DNA from: Bacteroidota bacterium
GTDB lineage: Bacteria > Bacteroidota > Bacteroidia > Bacteroidales > UBA7960
Assembly: GCA_007694165.1 (NCBI GenBank)
Contig: RECE01000189.1
Location: forward strand, 1-38,253
Direction: 5' to 3'
DNA length: 38,253 nucleotides
Below, one piece after another: positions 34,908 to 38,253 of the stretch; the first letter of the stretch is position 1; the number at the start of each line of letters is the position of its first letter. Both the position numbers and the translations under genes were made by a program. Below the pieces are notes generated by a model. The model was not told the DNA's origin, made no database searches, and was given only the letters and a program-made list of their open reading frames with translations.

Positions 34908-35527
34908 ATGTCAAGATATAATTTGTTTAGCTACTTCTTTTTTCTAATATTTAATACTAAGCAAACCAACAGGTGTAATACAAAGTTCAAAATGCGGCGT
35001 CCAAAGACCACTAAAATTTCCTTCCTGAAAAACCAGTATGAGGCACATTTTGCCCCTTGATGAAAATACATCTGACCAAGACCATTGAGTTGCAGAAAAG
35101 AAAACCCATTAAAAGGGAAGAGACCAGGCTATTAGCAAAGCAATCTAAATATTTAATACCCACACAAAACTCCAGTCTACAAAAGCGGATAATCTGCTTA
35201 TAAAAAAACAAACTCTATGCATGTCACAAAGAGGCCTTTTTGAAAACCAAGGGTTTTCTTCCGGGTAAAATACCCAGTCTTTTTCAAGTGATTAACCGCT
35301 TTCATTAAGCTGTACAATCCCTTTACTTTACAATAGTATATTTTCAGCCAGATAATCAATACAGGCAAGAGAATGGTTCCAAAACGAACATGACCGGATT
35401 CGGAAAGATCACACACCCGATCCATGGCAGTTAAAAGGAAAGAAAAAAGAAAAAAACATGCTAACGATTCTTTCTTTTAGGAGACAAACATTTCAAATGA
35501 CCAACAATTAATTCAAACATTAAACAT
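34908..35527. other. 620-bp intergenic region
   Basis: No convincing gene. Two small minus-strand frames (35011-35211 and 35198-35425) lack family features and overlap each other. Two adjacent hairpins are visible: GAAAACC/GGTTTTC (35232-35248, 3-nt loop) and GGGTA/TACCC (35263-35275, 3-nt loop), the latter followed on the plus strand by a short T-rich stretch. No gene is positioned to use them as a terminator. Confidence 0.55.
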
Positions 35528-38253
35528 ATGAACTTTTTCGGATACAGGCAGATACTAAAAGGGAAAGCGACTTTATTCCTGTTGTTATTGTTTTCAATCC
35601 ATACACTGCATGCGGCATGGGTTGATGACATACCCACCACGGTAAAAAATCCTGACGGAACCGTTATTGAGTGTTTTGCCAGTGGCGATGAATTTTTCAA
35701 CTTTTTGCATGATAGTGACGGTTTTACCATCATTGCAGGAGAAGATGGTTTTCATTATTATGCCATTCCATCAGGCGATACCCTTGCCGCATCCACGCTG
35801 AGAGTGGGTGAAGCAGACCCAAAGCAAGCCGGGCTTACCCTGCGTGCCGGAATAAGTGAAAAAGAGTACCAGCGCCGCAAGGATAAAATGCTTGAGATTT
35901 TCGAGGATAACCCTATCAAAGCTGCACACACAGGAATCCTGAACAACCTGGTAGTATATATCCGTTTTAGTGACGATACTGAATTTACAACACCCAGATC
36001 TACATTCGACGGCAGACTGAACAATGATCAAGCACCTTCAGTAAAGAACTATTTCCAGGAAGTATCCTATGGCATGGTAACGGTTGAAAGTCATCATTAT
36101 CCCCCTTCTGCTATGAACGTAAATATTTCTTACCAGGATGTTTATCCCAGATCTTATTTTGAACCCTACCATGCAGTCAATAACCCCAACGGATATACTT
36201 CTGCGCAGAGAACCAGCAGGGAACACCAGTTGCTGCACAGAGCGGTAAATGCCATTGCAGAACACGTGCCTCAAGACCTTGAACTTGACAATGACGGAGA
36301 TGGAAGAGTGGACAATGTTTGCTTTATAATCAAAGGAGGATCAGGGCCATGGGCTTCAATTCTATGGGCACATCGCTGGGCACTTTTCAGCACCAATACT
36401 TTTATCAACGGGAAAAGAGTCTGGGATTATACTTTCCAGCCTGAAACGCAGGCAACAGTCCAAATATTAAACCATGAACTTTTTCATACTTTCGGAGCTC
36501 CCGATCTTTACCGCTATTCAAATTCCAATATTACCCCGGTAGGACCATGGGATTTAATGCATTCGGGTCATGGGCACATGGGTGCCTACATGAAATGGAA
36601 ATATTCAAACCAGACCTGGATTAGTGATATCCCGGTAATCTCCACTCCCGGCACATACACTTTGAACCCCTTAACGTCGCCCGAAAACAATGCTTTCAGA
36701 ATCAATTCGCCCAATAGTGAAACAGAGTATTTTGTTGTAGAGTACAGGAAAAAAGAGCCAGGCACCTATGAAAACAATCTTCCGGGCAGTGGGTTGCTGA
36801 TTTACAGAATCAATACCCTTGCCGGAAACGGTAATGCCAACGGCCCCCCAGATGAAGTGTATGTTTACAGACCCAACGGGACCAATAACTTAAACGGTAT
36901 TGTATTCAGCGCCAATTATTCAGCACAGGTGGACCGGACGGAAATCAGTAATTCCACAAACCCGTCGCCATTTCTGAGCGATGACAGTGCAGGAGGGCTG
37001 ATAATCTCCAATATTGGCTCTGCAGGTTCGACCATCAGCTTCGACTTGTTTGGAGGGCCCACTGACAGTTTTGAAATTACTACTGCAGCATCTCCTTTGC
37101 ATGGAGGAACTGTTGCAGGGGCAGGCACCTGGTATGAAGGCCACACGGCTACCCTGACCGCTAATGCTGCAAATGGTTTTTCCTTTGAAAACTGGACAGA
37201 AAACGGCACCGTGGTTTCCTCTCAATCCAATTATTCTTTCACCGTTTCAGCTGACAGGCACCTTGTGGCCAATTTTGGCTCAGCAGCTCCTGTATGGCAT
37301 ATCAGCCTTACCGCCAATCCTACAGCAGGAGGCAGTGTGAATGGTGCTGGAAATCACACAGAAGGTGAAAATATTACCGTTATTGCAACCTCATCGACAG
37401 GGTATAACTTCATCAGCTGGACCGAAAATGGCTCTGTAGTATCAACATCAGCATCCTACTCCTTTGTTGTAGAAGAGAATCGGGATTTAACTGCCAATTT
37501 TGCAATTAAAACCTACCAGATAACCCTTACTGCCAACCCCACCAACGGCGGAAACCTTACCGGAGCCGGAACGGTAAATCATGGCACTGTAAGAGCCGTT
37601 AATGCCTTCCCAGCAAGTGGATTTACTTTTGAAAACTGGACCGAAAACGGTGTAGTGGTATCTTCCAATACACAATATATTTTTCAGACTACCTCCGACA
37701 GAAACCTGGTGGCGAACTTCAGCAGCAATTCAACACCTGTATATAGTGTTGTGCTGAACAGCAGCCCTACCCAAGGTGGAACTACCACCGGAGCAGGTAA
37801 TTATAATGATGGACAGCAGGCAACACTTACGGCTACACCGTCTGCTGGCTATCAGTTTGCAAACTGGACAGAAAACGGCACCGTGGTTTCCTCACAAGCA
37901 AGCTATAGTTTTACTGTCACCAACAACAGGACACTGACCGCAAATTTTGCTTTAACTTCTCACAGCATTTCACTCAATGCCAACCCTTCAACCGGAGGTT
38001 CAGTATCCGGAGGAGGCAGCTATTACCATGGTCAAACAGCTGTTGTCTCTGCAACACCTTCTGCAGGCTACACTTTTGTCAACTGGACCGAAAACGGCAA
38101 TGCAGTCTCCACCAACTCCAGCTACTCTTTTGCCGTAACCGGCAACAGAAGCCTCACTGCCCATTTCAGCCTCAACACATACACCATTACTGTAAATACA
38201 TTGCCATCATCAGGCGGAGCAGTATCCGGCGGTGGCAGTTATGACCATGGTCA
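35528..38253 (+). CDS. Secreted M6-type metalloprotease with InlB-like repeats (partial, 3' end outside window)
   Basis: The frame is open from ATG 35528 to the right edge (908 codons). Residues 1-28 form a signal peptide ending near LHA. The zinc protease domain resembles the M6 (immune inhibitor A-like) family: NHELFHTFGAPDLYRY gives ligands His316 and His320, catalytic Glu317 and probable third ligand Asp326. Upstream DGRLNNDQAPSVKNYFQEVSYG and LDNDGDGRVDNVCFIIKGG are family segments. From about residue 517 come tandem repeats of 73-76 residues, each with the core NWTENG, matching the divergent InlB B-repeat type. At least five full repeats are visible, with a sixth begun. The protein is probably exported through the type IX system, but the sorting domain would lie outside the window. 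The role is degradation of extracellular protein. Confidence 0.9.
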   Translation, partial: MNFFGYRQILKGKATLFLLLLFSIHTLHAAWVDDIPTTVKNPDGTVIECFASGDEFFNFLHDSDGFTIIAGEDGFHYYAIPSGDTLAASTLRVGEADPKQAGLTLRAGISEKEYQRRKDKMLEIFEDNPIKAAHTGILNNLVVYIRFSDDTEFTTPRSTFDGRLNNDQAPSVKNYFQEVSYGMVTVESHHYPPSAMNVNISYQDVYPRSYFEPYHAVNNPNGYTSAQRTSREHQLLHRAVNAIAEHVPQDLELDNDGDGRVDNVCFIIKGGSGPWASILWAHRWALFSTNTFINGKRVWDYTFQPETQATVQILNHELFHTFGAPDLYRYSNSNITPVGPWDLMHSGHGHMGAYMKWKYSNQTWISDIPVISTPGTYTLNPLTSPENNAFRINSPNSETEYFVVEYRKKEPGTYENNLPGSGLLIYRINTLAGNGNANGPPDEVYVYRPNGTNNLNGIVFSANYSAQVDRTEISNSTNPSPFLSDDSAGGLIISNIGSAGSTISFDLFGGPTDSFEITTAASPLHGGTVAGAGTWYEGHTATLTANAANGFSFENWTENGTVVSSQSNYSFTVSADRHLVANFGSAAPVWHISLTANPTAGGSVNGAGNHTEGENITVIATSSTGYNFISWTENGSVVSTSASYSFVVEENRDLTANFAIKTYQITLTANPTNGGNLTGAGTVNHGTVRAVNAFPASGFTFENWTENGVVVSSNTQYIFQTTSDRNLVANFSSNSTPVYSVVLNSSPTQGGTTTGAGNYNDGQQATLTATPSAGYQFANWTENGTVVSSQASYSFTVTNNRTLTANFALTSHSISLNANPSTGGSVSGGGSYYHGQTAVVSATPSAGYTFVNWTENGNAVSTNSSYSFAVTGNRSLTAHFSLNTYTITVNTLPSSGGAVSGGGSYDHG
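37073..38253 (+). repeat. Tandem InlB-type repeats inside the metalloprotease gene
   Basis: The conserved AAC/AGC TGG ACN GAA AAY GG core recurs at 37190, 37415, 37634, 37862 and 38081, with spacings of 225, 219, 228 and 219 bp, all multiples of three. A 32-bp stretch starting at 37190 is identical to the one at 37862, suggesting exchange between repeats. Confidence 0.9.

Noticed and set aside
35198-35425. 75-codon minus-strand frame in the 620-bp gap
   Set aside because: Hydrophobic and basic mixture without family features, overlapping another weak frame; hairpins run through it.
35461-35733. 90-codon minus-strand frame
   Set aside because: Overlaps the signal peptide and N-terminus of the metalloprotease, which is clearly coding.
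37073-38253. Regularly spaced repeats that might suggest a CRISPR array
   Set aside because: The period is about 220 bp, the repeats are coding and the variation keeps the reading frame, so they are protein repeats.

Overview
The window comes from a Bacteroidota chromosome, most likely a glycan-degrading member of the Bacteroidia (Marinilabiliales-like). The phylum rests on lipoprotein signal peptides throughout, starts without Shine-Dalgarno sequences, several TAnnTTTG-type -7 boxes, sugar-locus architecture and family content (GPH-type MFS transporters, YitT/DUF2179, M6 protease with InlB-like repeats). The genus is an inference. No tRNA, rRNA, CRISPR array, transposase or phage gene was seen.

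Region 1 (17487 down to 1, minus strand) is one long beta-1,3-glucan utilisation operon of eleven genes with short gaps or overlaps. In transcription order: a signal-peptide protein joining a clan GH-A glycosidase domain to a predicted outer-membrane beta-barrel; a multidomain glycan-binding lipoprotein; a GH16 laminarinase lipoprotein; a 1150-residue GH94-like phosphorylase (GH149/GH161 type, beta-1,3-glucan phosphorylase); a GH17 lipoprotein; a GPH sugar transporter; a second GH17 lipoprotein; a second GPH transporter; two overlapping GH17 genes without signal peptides; and the start of a repeated-domain exported protein that runs off the left edge. The inferred flow is surface binding and endo-cleavage (GH16 and binding proteins), outer-membrane passage perhaps through the glycosidase-barrel protein, periplasmic trimming by lipid-anchored GH17 enzymes, import of oligosaccharides by the MFS carriers, then cytoplasmic hydrolysis and phosphorolysis to glucose 1-phosphate. 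No SusC or SusD gene is present in the visible part.

Region 2 (17488-28515): a control region with a LacI-type palindrome and a Bacteroidota promoter; a plus-strand fatty acid desaturase; then minus-strand genes for a metallophosphoesterase, an amidase lipoprotein, a membrane-anchored coiled-coil protein, a YitT-family membrane protein, a CoA-disulfide reductase-like flavoenzyme, a DUF2254 membrane protein and a PPK2-family kinase. Two copies of a dispersed palindromic element and a possible frameshifted Cys-rich small gene lie between them.

Region 3 (28698-34907): arcB and arcC (citrulline/carbamoyl phosphate to ATP) with a clear terminator; a tight three-gene operon of a STAS-like protein, a YtfE/RIC-like hemerythrin protein and a LuxR-type regulator with a degenerate receiver; an esterase lipoprotein; and an SDR protein lacking the catalytic tyrosine.

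Region 4 (34908-38253): a 620-bp stretch without a convincing gene, then the 5' part of a secreted M6-type metalloprotease with a C-terminal array of InlB-like repeats that runs off the right edge.
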